The notes: generated by a model not told the origin, from the letters alone. A stretch of DNA of 64,000 nucleotides from Paenibacillus_AB hodogayensis (GCF_039536325.1 NZ_BAAAYO010000001.1:558001-622000); one strand, 5' to 3'; positions 25,005 through 34,318 are shown, numbered from the stretch's first letter. A program made the numbers and translations.

Positions 25005-26105
25005 TCAGTTTTTCGGCCGTTTATGGAACGGCGTCGGCACGACTTTGGCCAGCAGCTTTTTGCCGCGGATTTCGACCAGCACCTCGGTATCGTTTACGGC
25101 GAACGCCGATTCGAGCAGCGCCAATCCGACGTTGCGCTTGTAAGTCGGCGATTGCGTTCCCGTCGTCACTTCTCCGATTTTCCGTCCATCCGGCGAATAG
25201 ACCGGATAATGCGAGCGCGGAATCCCCCGGTCGATCATCTCGATGCCGACCGAACGGCGCGGCAGCCCTTGCGCCTTCTGCTCGGCAAGCGCCTCGCGGC
25301 CGATAAAGTCCCCCTTGTCCAGCTTGACGAAGATGCCGAGACCGGCCTCCAGTGGACTGATATCCGCCGACAGCTCCTGGCCGTACAGCGGCAGGCGCGC
25401 TTCGAAGCGCAGTGTATCGCGGGCGCCGAGACCGATCGGCTCCAGTCCTTGCGGACGGCCCGCCTCCAGCAGCAGCTCCCACAGCTTCACCGCTTCGCCG
25501 GCGTTTACGTACAGCTCGAAGCCGTCTTCGCCCGTATAGCCGGTACGGGAGACGAGGGCTTGCACGCCGCCGACGGTTACGTCGGGCAGGAATCGGAAGC
25601 CTTTCAGCTCCGCGACCGGAGCGTCCGTCAAGCCGGACAGGATATGGACGGCCTGCGGACCTTGCAGCGCCAGAAGCGCCGTTTCTTCGGAAGCGTTCGC
25701 GAGCGTGACGTCGCCCTGCACATGCTCTTTGAGCCAGGCAAAATCTTTGTCGATATTCGACGCGTTCACGACTAGCATGAACCGGTCGGCAGCCAGCTTG
25801 TAAACGAGCAGATCGTCCACGACCCCGCCGCTCGGATAGCAAAGCAGGCTGTACTGCGCCTGGTTCGTCTCCAGTCGGGTCAAGTCGTTCGTCGTGACGC
25901 GCTGCAGAAAGCTTTCCGCATCGGCTCCGGTTACCCAAAACTCGCCCATATGCGACACATCGAACAGCCCGGCCCTCTGTCGCACCGCTTCGTGCTCGCT
26001 TTGAATGCCGCCGAATTGAACCGGCAGATCCCATCCGCCGAAGTCGATCGTTTTGGCTCCGTAACCGGCGTAGACCGCATACAGCGGAGTTTGTTTCAAA
26101 GACAT
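25005..26105 (-). CDS. gcvT: Glycine cleavage system aminomethyltransferase, T-protein
   Basis: The 366-residue protein transfers the methylene of the H-protein aminomethyl arm to tetrahydrofolate, releasing ammonia. Family signs are YGAKTIDFGGWDLPVQF at the start, VSHMGEFWVTG, TRLETNQAQYSLLC, YTGEDGFELYV and the C-terminal RNVGLALLE. Length is normal (about 365). The ATG at 26105 follows aggggtgag. The first gene of the gcv operon, it lies about 150 bases below a tandem glycine riboswitch, so the operon is induced by excess glycine. Confidence 0.97.
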   Translation of the reverse strand: MSLKQTPLYAVYAGYGAKTIDFGGWDLPVQFGGIQSEHEAVRQRAGLFDVSHMGEFWVTGADAESFLQRVTTNDLTRLETNQAQYSLLCYPSGGVVDDLLVYKLAADRFMLVVNASNIDKDFAWLKEHVQGDVTLANASEETALLALQGPQAVHILSGLTDAPVAELKGFRFLPDVTVGGVQALVSRTGYTGEDGFELYVNAGEAVKLWELLLEAGRPQGLEPIGLGARDTLRFEARLPLYGQELSADISPLEAGLGIFVKLDKGDFIGREALAEQKAQGLPRRSVGIEMIDRGIPRSHYPVYSPDGRKIGEVTTGTQSPTYKRNVGLALLESAFAVNDTEVLVEIRGKKLLAKVVPTPFHKRPKN

Positions 26106-26257
26106 AGGCTCACCCCTATCGGCAAAATGTTTGTTCCGCTAGTTTCCCTCATCGCGGACCGATTCACTCCAGAAGGGCGGCGGCGGAAGACGCAAAAAAG
26201 AACAGAACAAAACGAAGTACGCTTACCGCGATACGCGAAATAAGCTTACGTCCTTTT

Positions 26258-26533
26258 GCCCTGTCCTTGTACCTGAGAGTTCCCTCATGCGCCGAAGCTT
26301 GCTGTGCCGCCGCCAAGTTACCCCTTGGGTGGTCCGCTCCCTTCACGGCCGGCGTCTTGCGTCTGCCGACGCCTTCGTCCCGTAAAGTTCGAACGCTCTC
26401 CAGAGATGCGTCCGGATCAAGTCCTTTTGCCTGAGAGATTCACCGTATGACCGGCTTACTCCTTCGGCGCCGCCGCCTTCGCTCCCGTCCCGGCATCAGC
26501 CGTACCTCACGGGGCGAATCGGGCAATCTCTCC
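26258..26533 (-). promoter_or_regulatory. Tandem glycine riboswitch
   Basis: Read on the minus strand, aptamer 1 begins with GGAGAGA (opposite 26527-26533) and ends in TCTCTCAGGCAAAAGGAC (opposite 26421-26438). Aptamer 2 begins with GGAGAGC (opposite 26395-26401) and ends in ACTCTCAGGTACAAGGAC (opposite 26264-26281). Each has the GCCGAAGG/GGCGCAT-type core. Two aptamers in a row before gcvT is the classical arrangement. The expression platform lies in the 150 bases before gcvT; a second GGCAAAAGGACG stretch sits right after aptamer 2. Confidence 0.95.
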
Positions 26534-26954
26534 TTGACCCTTCATCCGCTTATATGTGCCATTCGTTCATTGCTTTCATCATTTTACATGATTCGCGCTC
26601 CGGGGGGAAGGGGAATTTTTCCGAACTTTTTCGTAAGCCAAGCCCGTCTTTGTCCGCCATGCCCGTCCTCTCTCGACCAACCGGTGTGAACGAAGACCCA
26701 AAAACGCTTCCAAACTTCTTTTTTCAGCCCATATCCGGCTCTCCCCCTCTGTTTTCTCGCTATGGAGCGACTTGGTGCCGGCGCATACAATCCGTACTCT
26801 CCACGGCGAAACGCCTCGTCCCGCGGTTTCCTGCGCGTCATTTCGACAAAGCCCGATTATGATTCTTCCGGATTTGGTCAATACTAGCCTATTATTACCC
26901 GCTCATGCTCCGGGACCGGGACACCAAGAACCGGCAAGCGAGGAGGAACCGCGA
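26534..26954. other. Divergent promoter region between gcvT riboswitch and yqhH
   Basis: This 421-base gap separates the gcv operon from yqhH. The part next to the riboswitch is AT-rich and must hold the gcv promoter (a TATAAG-like element lies near 26552 on the minus strand). I see no convincing coding frame: the open frame upstream of yqhH at 26772 lacks a ribosome binding site and family similarity. Confidence 0.45.
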
Positions 26955-28748
26955 ATGAATTCCGCATCACCCGAACACATACGCAGCCTGAACGAGCACG
27001 TGGACGTTCATTTCGACCGCACCTGGTTCGACGAGTTGGAGACGCGCGTCCGCAAAAACGGGCCGTGGGACGACTGGACGATGTACCAGCTCGCCGGCGA
27101 AGCCGAAGAGGCCGGGCTGATCCGCAGCTTCGACGAGCTGCAGTGCCTGCCCCACATCCGGCAGCTCAAGCCGCTCACTCACCAGATCGCCACCGCCAAA
27201 AAAGTGCTTTACGACATGCGCGGACGGGCAATACTCGCCGACGAGGTCGGCCTGGGCAAGACGATCGAAGCCGGCTTGATCATCAAGGAATATTTGGTCC
27301 GCGGCCTAGTCCGCAAAGTGCTTATTCTCGTCCCCGCCTCCCTGGTGCTGCAATGGGTTCGCGAGCTGAACCAGAAGTTCGGGATCAACGCGGTGGCGCA
27401 AAAGAAAGAATACATGTGGGCGCAATACGACGTCGTCGTCGCCTCCATGGACACGGCCAAGCGCGATCCGCACCGGGAAATCGTGCTCGCTCAGGAATAC
27501 GACATGCTGATCGTGGACGAAGCTCATAAGCTGAAAAACAAAAAAACGACCAATTACCAGTTCGTGCAGCAGCTGCGCAAAAAATATTGCCTGCTGCTGA
27601 CCGCGACTCCGGTGCAGAACGATCTGGGCGAGCTGTACAACCTCATTACGCTGCTCAAGCCGGGGCAGCTCGGAGGGCAAGGACAGTTCGCGGCCAACTT
27701 CGTCGTCGACAAACGGCTGCCGAAGAACGAAGACAAGCTTCAGGAAGAGCTGGCCAAGGTCATGATCCGCAACCGCCGGGGCGACGGCGATCTCGAATTT
27801 ACGAAGCGGATCGTCCGCAACGTCCCGCTCGTCCTCTCTTCGGAAGAGCAGGCTCTATACGACGGAGTATGCGATTTCGTGCGCGGACGCTACGAGGACG
27901 CCCGCGGCGATATTGGGAGCATGCTGTCGCTCGTTACGCTGCAGCGCGAAGTATGCAGCAGCCGGGATGCGGTGTTCGTTACTCTCGTTAATCTATTCAA
28001 GAAGATGGCCGAGGACTCTCCCCTGCGCCCCAAAGTATGGGAGCTCGTGGAGCTGATTCGTGGCATCAAGGCGAATACGAAAGCGGACAAGACGCTGGAG
28101 CTGATCCGGCAAATCGACGACAAGACGATCGTATTCACCGAATACCGGGCTACCCAGGAGTATTTGCTCCAATTCCTGAAGCAGCACAATATTATAGCGG
28201 TTCCGTACCGGGGCGGCATGAACCGCGGCAAAAAAGACTGGATGATGGACTTGTTCCGCGGTAAAGCGCAGGTGATGGTCGCCACCGAAGCCGGAGGCGA
28301 AGGGATCAATCTGCAATTTTGCCACCATGTCGTCAACTTCGACCTGCCATGGAATCCTATGCGCGTCGAGCAGCGGATCGGCCGCGTTCACCGGCTCGGG
28401 CAAACCGAGAACGTGCAAATTTTCAACCTGTCCACGCAAGGTACGATCGAGGAGCATATTTTGTCGCTGCTGCACGAGAAAATCAACATGTTCGAGCTCG
28501 TCGTCGGCGGACTCGATACGATACTCGAACGGTTCGAGAAAAAAACGTCGCTGGAATCGAGCCTGTTCAAAATATGGGCCGAAGCCAAGTCGGATAACGA
28601 TGTGCATCGCCAGCTCGACCGGCTTGGCGACTCGTTCCGCACGATCCGCGATGAAGTGGAGCACGAACGGGTCGGTAAAGTGCATCTCGGCTCCATCCTG
28701 AATGCGGTCGGACAGACGATTCCACCCGAAACGGAGGTGAGCTCTTGA
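26955..28748 (+). CDS. yqhH: SNF2-type DEAD/DEAH-box helicase, YqhH family
   Basis: The 597-residue protein is a superfamily 2 ATPase: Walker A DEVGLGKT (96-103), DEAH box (188-191), motif III LLTATPVQND, and C-terminal motifs VMVATEAGGEGINLQF and VEQRIGRVHRLGQ (motif VI). It belongs to the RapA/HepA-like SNF2 group, thought to remodel protein-DNA or RNA polymerase complexes. The start at 26955 is fixed by aggagga and by MNSASPEHI. It overlaps yqhG by four bases and is divergent from gcvT, the same order as in Bacillus subtilis. Its cellular role is unknown. Confidence 0.93.
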   Translation: MNSASPEHIRSLNEHVDVHFDRTWFDELETRVRKNGPWDDWTMYQLAGEAEEAGLIRSFDELQCLPHIRQLKPLTHQIATAKKVLYDMRGRAILADEVGLGKTIEAGLIIKEYLVRGLVRKVLILVPASLVLQWVRELNQKFGINAVAQKKEYMWAQYDVVVASMDTAKRDPHREIVLAQEYDMLIVDEAHKLKNKKTTNYQFVQQLRKKYCLLLTATPVQNDLGELYNLITLLKPGQLGGQGQFAANFVVDKRLPKNEDKLQEELAKVMIRNRRGDGDLEFTKRIVRNVPLVLSSEEQALYDGVCDFVRGRYEDARGDIGSMLSLVTLQREVCSSRDAVFVTLVNLFKKMAEDSPLRPKVWELVELIRGIKANTKADKTLELIRQIDDKTIVFTEYRATQEYLLQFLKQHNIIAVPYRGGMNRGKKDWMMDLFRGKAQVMVATEAGGEGINLQFCHHVVNFDLPWNPMRVEQRIGRVHRLGQTENVQIFNLSTQGTIEEHILSLLHEKINMFELVVGGLDTILERFEKKTSLESSLFKIWAEAKSDNDVHRQLDRLGDSFRTIRDEVEHERVGKVHLGSILNAVGQTIPPETEVSS

Positions 28749-29731
28749 ACAGCAAGCAAGTGCAGAAGTTCGCGATGCGGTTTCTCGATTCGACCGGATG
28801 CCAGATTATCGAGAAGCATCCCGCTTACGTAACCGTCAAGCTGTCGCCGGAGGCGGATAAACGGTTGACCAACCGGTCCTACTATTGGAGCTTCGTGGAA
28901 CGGACAGGGGTGCCGCCGGAAACGATGTCGTTCACGTTCGTCTTCGATCCGGACAAGCTGCAGGCCGAAGCGGAAGCCAAGCAGGCTCGCGAACCGGCAG
29001 CTGCCGCCCCGCCCCGCGATCCGTCGCTACAGGTGCTTGGACCGTCGGGTCAGCCGCTGACTGGCGGGGATTCGATCCTTGGACGTTACTTCGGCGTATC
29101 GGCGGCCCCCGGTCCATTCGGCCCAGGCCGCATTCCGCGAGAGGAGATGACCTTCGGCAGCAAGCGGTTGATGCAATTGTTCGATACGGTCAAGTCGATC
29201 GGCAAATATGTGCAATTGTTCGAGATACCGGAAAGCTCGGCGCGCGTCATCTCCGGTTCGGCCGGCTTTAGCTCTCACTTGGTCGTCAACGTCAAGATCG
29301 AGCTTTCCTGCGATATGAAGCGGGACGAGATGCATTCGTTCGCCGTCGATTTGTCCACAGGAGAACTGAGCGCGGGATTCAACGAATCCCTTGCCGGTAA
29401 AAAGCTGACGCCCCGGCTACCGCCGAACGTCTATATCGCCCGGCCGGCGGTAACGCTGGCCCGTGCCCGGACGATTGTCGAGCAGCATATCGAGAAAATG
29501 CTCAAGCGTTACGACCATAGCTGGGCGAAAGAGGCGCGGGAACGGCTGAACGACGAGCTGGAGCGGGTCGACCGCTATTACGAGGATGCGGTGAAAGGGC
29601 TGGAGGACGAAGCCCGACAGCAGGCCCAGGAACAGTGGAACAAACGGCGGGAGGAACTGGACTGGCAATACCGGCCGCGCATCAGCGCATTCGTCATCAA
29701 CGGCGGTCTATTTCATCTGAGACGCCCGTGA
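28745..29731 (+). CDS. yqhG: YqhG family protein
   Basis: The 328-residue protein begins MNSKQVQKFAMRFLDSTGCQ and continues with HPAYVTVKLSPEADKRLTNRSYYWSFVE, matching the YqhG family found beside yqhH in Bacillus. A proline/alanine-rich linker (about 75-100) splits an N-terminal domain from a central beta domain; the C-terminal third (about 235-310) is a charged helix, probably coiled coil. The start ATG overlaps the yqhH stop, with gaggtgag upstream, so the two proteins are made together and may act as a complex. Function is unknown. Confidence 0.9.
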   Translation: MNSKQVQKFAMRFLDSTGCQIIEKHPAYVTVKLSPEADKRLTNRSYYWSFVERTGVPPETMSFTFVFDPDKLQAEAEAKQAREPAAAAPPRDPSLQVLGPSGQPLTGGDSILGRYFGVSAAPGPFGPGRIPREEMTFGSKRLMQLFDTVKSIGKYVQLFEIPESSARVISGSAGFSSHLVVNVKIELSCDMKRDEMHSFAVDLSTGELSAGFNESLAGKKLTPRLPPNVYIARPAVTLARARTIVEQHIEKMLKRYDHSWAKEARERLNDELERVDRYYEDAVKGLEDEARQQAQEQWNKRREELDWQYRPRISAFVINGGLFHLRRP

Positions 29732-29907
29732 ACGGCACGAACTGACGAATCCCGCTAAAACTTCGCAAAAAAACAGCCCAAAAAAAACGAACCGGCTGAC
29801 AGGAAGCAACAACCTTTTTGAAGCATATTCGTTACAATAGGAGCATATCTTGATATACACCGCCTCCGACGGATGCTCCCGATTTTGAATAACGGCAGGT
29901 GATAAGG

Positions 29908-30897
29908 ATGCACCGATGGCTGCTTGCGGTGACGGTGATGACGCTCGCGATCGGATGGACGGTAAGCCGCGTTTCCGAAAGCGCGGCGCTGCAATCAAAG
30001 ATGGAAACGCATACGGCGGCCGAACGGTCCGATATAACTGGACTTCCGGCTTCTCCCTTGAACCAGCCTCGCCCCTACGCGTCCGTCCCCAATGGAACCG
30101 ATCCGTTCAACGCGCAGATCGAAACCTGGATCGGGACTTTATCGGCCCAGAGCGAATTTCGCGACTGGCAAGGCGCTCAATGGACGCGTTACCCGCTTGG
30201 AGCCGGCATGCACGGATGGCTGGTGCTGCTGCACAAAAACGGCAAGGAGCTCGGCTATCTGGTCGTCGGTTCCGCCGAGGACGGCAGTCTGCGCTTGACC
30301 GAGTACGGCGCTGGAGAACAGCCGCTGTTCAGCTTGCAAACCCTGTATCGATCGTTGATGCAGGCCGAACTGATCGATTCTCATACCGATACGACCGCTT
30401 ACAACCTCCCTCTTACGGTCGAGCGCCTTTATTACAGTCCGCTTCATGCGGTGTGGAAGGTTTCGATTAAAGACGGATGGACGTATATCGATGCCAAAAC
30501 GGGCGAGCAGCTCCCGCTGACGGCGCAAAGCTTCGAAACGATTCAGCCGCTTCAACCCGGACCGGGGGCTTCGGCGCTGCCGCATCTTGCCAAATCGCTG
30601 CAACTGCCCGACTTCGATCCTTTCGATAACACGTACTGGATTACCAGCTCGCCGCTTGTCATCTCCGCTTCGACGGATCTGCTCGCGGCTTTGGAAGCCG
30701 AGGGATTGCCCGTGACGTTCAAAGCTAATCTGTACGGCCGTTCGGTGCTCGCGCCTTTCGCCGTAACCGGCTACCACGTCTGGAGCGATCAAGCTTCTTT
30801 CATCCGGCTGGATCAGCAGGGAGCTCGCTATGTGCCGCTTGACGTCTTGACGCAATACGGCTCCTTCCACCGGCAGCGGGACAACGGTTCCGCCTAA
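29908..30897 (+). CDS. Exported protein of unknown function
   Basis: The 329-residue protein starts with a signal-anchor (MHRWLLAVTVMTLAIGW, then SRVSESAAL) and the rest is extracytoplasmic. I recognise no family; the middle part (GMHGWLVLLHKNGKELGYLVVGSAEDGSLRLTEYG) looks beta-rich, and WKVSIKDGWTYIDAKTGEQLP resembles PepSY-like strands. The ATG at 29908 with aggtgataagg in front is preferred over an in-frame GTG at 29899, which overlaps the ribosome binding site. It follows yqhG after 176 bases without a clear promoter and is closed by a strong terminator. Confidence 0.7.
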   Translation: MHRWLLAVTVMTLAIGWTVSRVSESAALQSKMETHTAAERSDITGLPASPLNQPRPYASVPNGTDPFNAQIETWIGTLSAQSEFRDWQGAQWTRYPLGAGMHGWLVLLHKNGKELGYLVVGSAEDGSLRLTEYGAGEQPLFSLQTLYRSLMQAELIDSHTDTTAYNLPLTVERLYYSPLHAVWKVSIKDGWTYIDAKTGEQLPLTAQSFETIQPLQPGPGASALPHLAKSLQLPDFDPFDNTYWITSSPLVISASTDLLAALEAEGLPVTFKANLYGRSVLAPFAVTGYHVWSDQASFIRLDQQGARYVPLDVLTQYGSFHRQRDNGSA

Positions 30898-30929
30898 CTT
30901 ACGGTATTTCTCCTCCTCTTCCCATAGAA

Positions 30930-30975
30930 AACACCCCGATCGCACCGTATTTACGGGCTGGGGTGTTCTTTTTTT
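30930..30975 (+). terminator. Terminator shared by the exported-protein gene and yqzE
   Basis: AACACCCC (30930-30937) pairs with GGGGTGTT (30960-30967), followed by eight bases of nearly pure T. The stem overlaps the 3' end of the convergent yqzE gene. Confidence 0.88.
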
Positions 30976-31160
30976 CGCTTCCGCTGCCTCCACCACATCG
31001 CGACCGATAGCGGAACGAGGCCGAACCAGCGTACATGCCACGGATCGCGGACGCTTCGGTGCAGGCTGCGCTGCTCCTTGCGCACTTCCGGCGGCAAATC
31101 CATATAGGCGACGACCTTCTCGGTCAAATATTTGATGTAATCTTCGGTTTTGATAGCCAA
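30951..31160 (-). CDS. yqzE: YqzE family protein
   Basis: The 69-residue protein matches the small YqzE family of Bacillales: DYIKYLTEKVVAYMDLPPEVRKEQR, then WHVRWFGLVPLSVAMWWR, and a basic tail. In Bacillus subtilis it lies by the comG operon; the function is unknown. Here comG genes are not in the window. The start codon is TTG (31158-31160 on the minus strand) with ggagga ten bases before. Its 3' end is covered by the terminator of the convergent gene. Confidence 0.85.
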   Translation of the reverse strand: MAIKTEDYIKYLTEKVVAYMDLPPEVRKEQRSLHRSVRDPWHVRWFGLVPLSVAMWWRQRKRKKEHPSP

Positions 31161-31297
31161 TACGCAAAGGTCCTCCGTTTGATTCGCAGTCTATATCAGC
31201 TGAACGAAAGGGGTTACCATTCCTTCCATTTCCTTAGACGAAAATCCGCTTTTATCCAGCTTTCCCCAATGGACGCTCTATTATACGCAACTTCCCA

Positions 31298-31325
31298 TTG
31301 CATGCCGCGACCGGGCAAGTATAAT
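31298..31325 (+). promoter_or_regulatory. Promoter of the yjdF transcript
   Basis: TTGCAT (31298-31303) and a perfect TATAAT (31320-31325) are 16 bases apart. The implied start near 31332 gives a leader of about 110 bases that contains the putative riboswitch. Confidence 0.7.
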
Positions 31326-31331
31326 AAAGGC

Positions 31332-31440
31332 AGAGCGTAAAATCACGGTCCGGTCGGTAGTCCGGATGCATCGCGGTCAGCGGTGCCGTATCCTTCCCCC
31401 CTCGGGATGTCCTTCGCTCGGATTGACAAGGAGGGGTTCA
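31332..31440 (+). promoter_or_regulatory. Probable yjdF-motif (azaaromatic-sensing) riboswitch
   Basis: The leader is GC-rich and full of complementary parts: CACGG (31344-31348) near the start with GGTGCCGT further on, and repeated TCCGG arms (31349-31366). At the end CCCCCCTC (31396-31403) can pair with GAGGGG (31431-31436), which is the yjdF ribosome binding site, so the switch would act on translation. Position before a yjdF gene is the main argument; I could not run a covariance search. Confidence 0.6.
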
Positions 31441-31443
31441 AGT

Positions 31444-31854
31444 ATGAAACTGACCGTATTTTGGGATGGGCAATTTTGGATCGGAATTGTGGAAGACGAC
31501 AGCGGCGGCCGGCTGAAAGCGTGCCGTCATCTGTTCGGAGCGGAGCCGCATGACGCGGAGGTGCTGGACTTCATCCGGCTGCGGATGAACGATCTGCTGG
31601 AGCACACGCGCAGCTCGCTGGCGACTGGAGAGATCGGGCGCAAGCGCATCAATCCGAAGCGGCTGGCGCGGATGGCTGCGTCGGAAATGAAGCGGCGCGG
31701 CGTGTCGACTCAAGCGGAGGAAGCGATCCGCCTGGAGCTGGAGCAGCGCAAAAAAACGAGCCGCCAGCAAAGCCGGCAGCAGCGTGAAGAGGAAGCGCGG
31801 CGCAAGCGGGAGATCGCCGTGCAAAAAGCGAAGGCGAAGCATCGCGGACGGTGA
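31444..31854 (+). CDS. yjdF: YjdF family protein
   Basis: The 136-residue protein begins MKLTVFWDGQFWIGIVEDD and contains FGAEPHDAEVLDFI, the hallmark of YjdF. The second half is strongly basic and helical (QRKKTSRQQSRQQREEEARR), probably coiled coil. In known genomes yjdF genes are often controlled by an RNA that binds azaaromatic compounds, and the protein is presumed to help deal with them. The ATG at 31444 has aaggagggg at good spacing; a longer frame upstream would run through the leader RNA. It is monocistronic. Confidence 0.87.
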   Translation: MKLTVFWDGQFWIGIVEDDSGGRLKACRHLFGAEPHDAEVLDFIRLRMNDLLEHTRSSLATGEIGRKRINPKRLARMAASEMKRRGVSTQAEEAIRLELEQRKKTSRQQSRQQREEEARRKREIAVQKAKAKHRGR

Positions 31855-32007
31855 GCGACGACGCCTGACCTAAGGTCTCCTTCGGACCGTCTCCAGGTCG
31901 ACTACAGGCCGTCTCGTGGCCGTCTCGTGGCCCTCTCCGACATCCGTTTGACAACCGGCCACCGCCGTAAAGTCGGCAAAACCGCTGGCGAATTTAGCCA
32001 AAACGAC

Positions 32008-32055
32008 AAAACCTCCGCCTGCCGCTTGGAATCTTCAAGCGTGGGCGGAGGTTTT
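32008..32055 (-). terminator. Terminator of the ABC-DUF1854-ABC operon
   Basis: AAAACCTCCGCC (32008-32019) pairs with GGCGGAGGTTTT (32044-32055). It is nearly symmetrical, so it can stop transcripts from yjdF and from the operon. The rest of the gap after yjdF (31855-32007) shows only short repeats of GGCCGTCTCGT (about 31910-31930). Confidence 0.85.
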
Positions 32056-32061
32056 ATTGGA

Positions 32062-34281
32062 TTATACGACTTTTTCCGTCTGCCCGCCCTTCGGCTTGGC
32101 CATGCCGCGTTGGGCGGTCACCAGCTTGTAGTAAATGCCCCGCAGCTCCATCAGCTCCTTATGCGTGCCGACCTCGGCCAAGCGGCCCTTATCGAGCACG
32201 AACAGCCGGTCGGCGTTGCGCAGCGTCGTCAGCCGGTGGGCGATCGCGATCGTCGTCCGGTTGTGCGTAACCCGCTTGAGCGCCTCCTGGATCGCCGTCT
32301 CCGTCTCGATGTCGAGCGAAGCCGTCGCCTCATCCAGCACGAGAATGCGCGGGTTGTTCAGCACCGCCCGGGCAATGGCCAGCCTTTGCCGCTCACCGCC
32401 GGAGATGTTGTTGCCGTTCTCCTCCAGCTTCGTGTCGTAGCCGTCGGCCAGCCGGATGATGAAATCGTGCGCATTGGCGATCCGGGCCGCCTGGATGACC
32501 TCCTCGAACGTCGCATCCGGCTTCGAGTAGCGGATATTGTCGGCGATCGTGCCGCTGAACAGAAACGTTTCCTGCAAGACGACGCCGATCTGCGCGCGCA
32601 GGTCCTCCTGCCGGATATCGCGGATGTCGATGCCGTCGATCCGAATGCTCCCCTCGGTTACGTCGTAAAACCGCGAAACGAGATTGATCAGCGTCGACTT
32701 GCCGGAGCCGGAATGCCCGACCAGTCCGATCATTTCCCCTTGCTTCACCTCGAAGCTGACCTGCTTCAAAACCGGCTCGTACGATTTGTATCCGAATACG
32801 ACGTCCTCGAACGAAATCGCTCCGCGAATCGAATGCTTGACTGAAGCCTGAGCGTCCAAAATTTCCGGCTGCTCGTCGATTACCGAGAACACGCGATCGA
32901 TCGAGATCACGGCATTGGCTACCCAGCGCGGCATAAACATCAGCCAAGCGATCGGGCCGAATATCATCGACGCGTACAGCGTGAACTGAATCAGCTCCCC
33001 GAGTGACATCTGCTTGCCAAGAATGAGATTGCAGCCGATCAGCAGCACGAAATATTGACCCAATTGGATCAAATAGTTCGAGATCGGCGCCAATATGCTG
33101 AACACTTTCTCCGTCTTCGTGGAAGCGGCGGCAAATTCGCTGTTGTACTGCCGGAACCGCTTCACCTCCCGCTCTTCCTTGCCGAACGCCTTGACGACCC
33201 GGATGCCGCTCAGCACATCGTGCAGAAACGAGCTTGCTTTGTCATACACCCGCCACTGCTTATGGAACAGCTTCCACAGCACCCGCTTCCATATGAACGC
33301 GTGCAGATAGGCGACGAGCGGAGCGGGAAGCAGCACGACAAAAGCGAGCCGCCAATCGGCTTGGAACAGCAAGTAGGCGGCCGACACCAGCATGATGCAT
33401 TGGAAGACGGCCGTCGTGCACATTTCCTGCACGAGGTTGCGGATCCGGTCCGTATCCGACGAGATCCGGTTCATAATATCGCCGGCCCGCTGGGAGGTCA
33501 GGAAACCGAGCGAAAGCTGCTGCAGCTTGTCGTATACCATGCTGCGCAGATCGGCGGCGATCCCGGAGCTGACCCCCGCCATGATTCTCCCCTTCGCGAT
33601 GCCGAGCAGCTCGCCGAACAGCAGCACGCCCATCATGCCGGCGATCGCCGTGAAGAACATCTCTGTACTGCCGGTTTGGCCGGCTGGCGGCTGCAAGGCC
33701 GAATTGATCAGCACCTTCTGAAAATACGGCCCGAGCAGGGCGAGCCCCGCCGAGACGAACAGGACCGAAAGACCGATCGCAAGCTGCTTCCAATAAGCTT
33801 TGGAAACGCCGAAGAGCCGCTTGAAGGCTGCCGCCTTGTTCATGCACCGCGGGCACATCCGCGTACCCGGGATAAACGGTCCCCCGCATTTGACGCAGAT
33901 CGGCTCCGCCTCATTGTTATAAATGCGCACCTTGCTGCGCGCCGCCATATCGTTCAAGATTTTGGCCATATAGCCGTAGCGGGCCGCATGCTGCATCGTC
34001 ACCCGCACGACGATCCGCTGCGTGCCGTGCTCGACCGCCTCCAGCACGGCATTGCCGATCAAGGGAACGATTTTGTAATCCCGGGCTTCGGCGATAAAGG
34101 CCGCATCCCGCACTTCCCCGTCCTCCACGTACGCCCACTTCTCGTCACCGATAACGAAGAAGCCCCGCGTCCTCTGACCTTCCAGGGACAAGTCGGCCGG
34201 CGCGCAATACGCGATATGCTCCCCTACGGCCCGTTCGGCCGCCAATCGATCCCGCTCCGGGAGCGTGTAGTGTAAATTCAT
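32062..34281 (-). CDS. ABC exporter (fused TMD-NBD) with N-terminal domain and zinc ribbon
   Basis: The 739-residue half-transporter has three parts. Residues 1-125 form a cytosolic domain without a name I know. C129, C132, C143 and C146 (CVKC, then CPRC) make a zinc ribbon. From about 165 to 455 is a six-helix exporter domain, and from about 490 a nucleotide-binding domain: Walker A GHSGSGKS (522-529), signature ISGGERQR (625-632), Walker B ILVLDE (646-651), H-loop H682. All catalytic residues are intact. Its partner is probably the similar 770-residue protein two genes upstream. The start follows ggaggtatcg. The exported substrate is unknown. Confidence 0.9.
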   Translation of the reverse strand: MNLHYTLPERDRLAAERAVGEHIAYCAPADLSLEGQRTRGFFVIGDEKWAYVEDGEVRDAAFIAEARDYKIVPLIGNAVLEAVEHGTQRIVVRVTMQHAARYGYMAKILNDMAARSKVRIYNNEAEPICVKCGGPFIPGTRMCPRCMNKAAAFKRLFGVSKAYWKQLAIGLSVLFVSAGLALLGPYFQKVLINSALQPPAGQTGSTEMFFTAIAGMMGVLLFGELLGIAKGRIMAGVSSGIAADLRSMVYDKLQQLSLGFLTSQRAGDIMNRISSDTDRIRNLVQEMCTTAVFQCIMLVSAAYLLFQADWRLAFVVLLPAPLVAYLHAFIWKRVLWKLFHKQWRVYDKASSFLHDVLSGIRVVKAFGKEEREVKRFRQYNSEFAAASTKTEKVFSILAPISNYLIQLGQYFVLLIGCNLILGKQMSLGELIQFTLYASMIFGPIAWLMFMPRWVANAVISIDRVFSVIDEQPEILDAQASVKHSIRGAISFEDVVFGYKSYEPVLKQVSFEVKQGEMIGLVGHSGSGKSTLINLVSRFYDVTEGSIRIDGIDIRDIRQEDLRAQIGVVLQETFLFSGTIADNIRYSKPDATFEEVIQAARIANAHDFIIRLADGYDTKLEENGNNISGGERQRLAIARAVLNNPRILVLDEATASLDIETETAIQEALKRVTHNRTTIAIAHRLTTLRNADRLFVLDKGRLAEVGTHKELMELRGIYYKLVTAQRGMAKPKGGQTEKVV

Positions 34282-34318
34282 CGATACCTCCGCTGGTAGC
34301 CGACCATCAACCTGGCAG

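Noticed and set aside
26772..26954. N-terminal extension of the yqhH helicase by 61 codons
   Set aside because: It has no ribosome binding site and no family similarity, while the ATG at 26955 has aggagga and the normal start.
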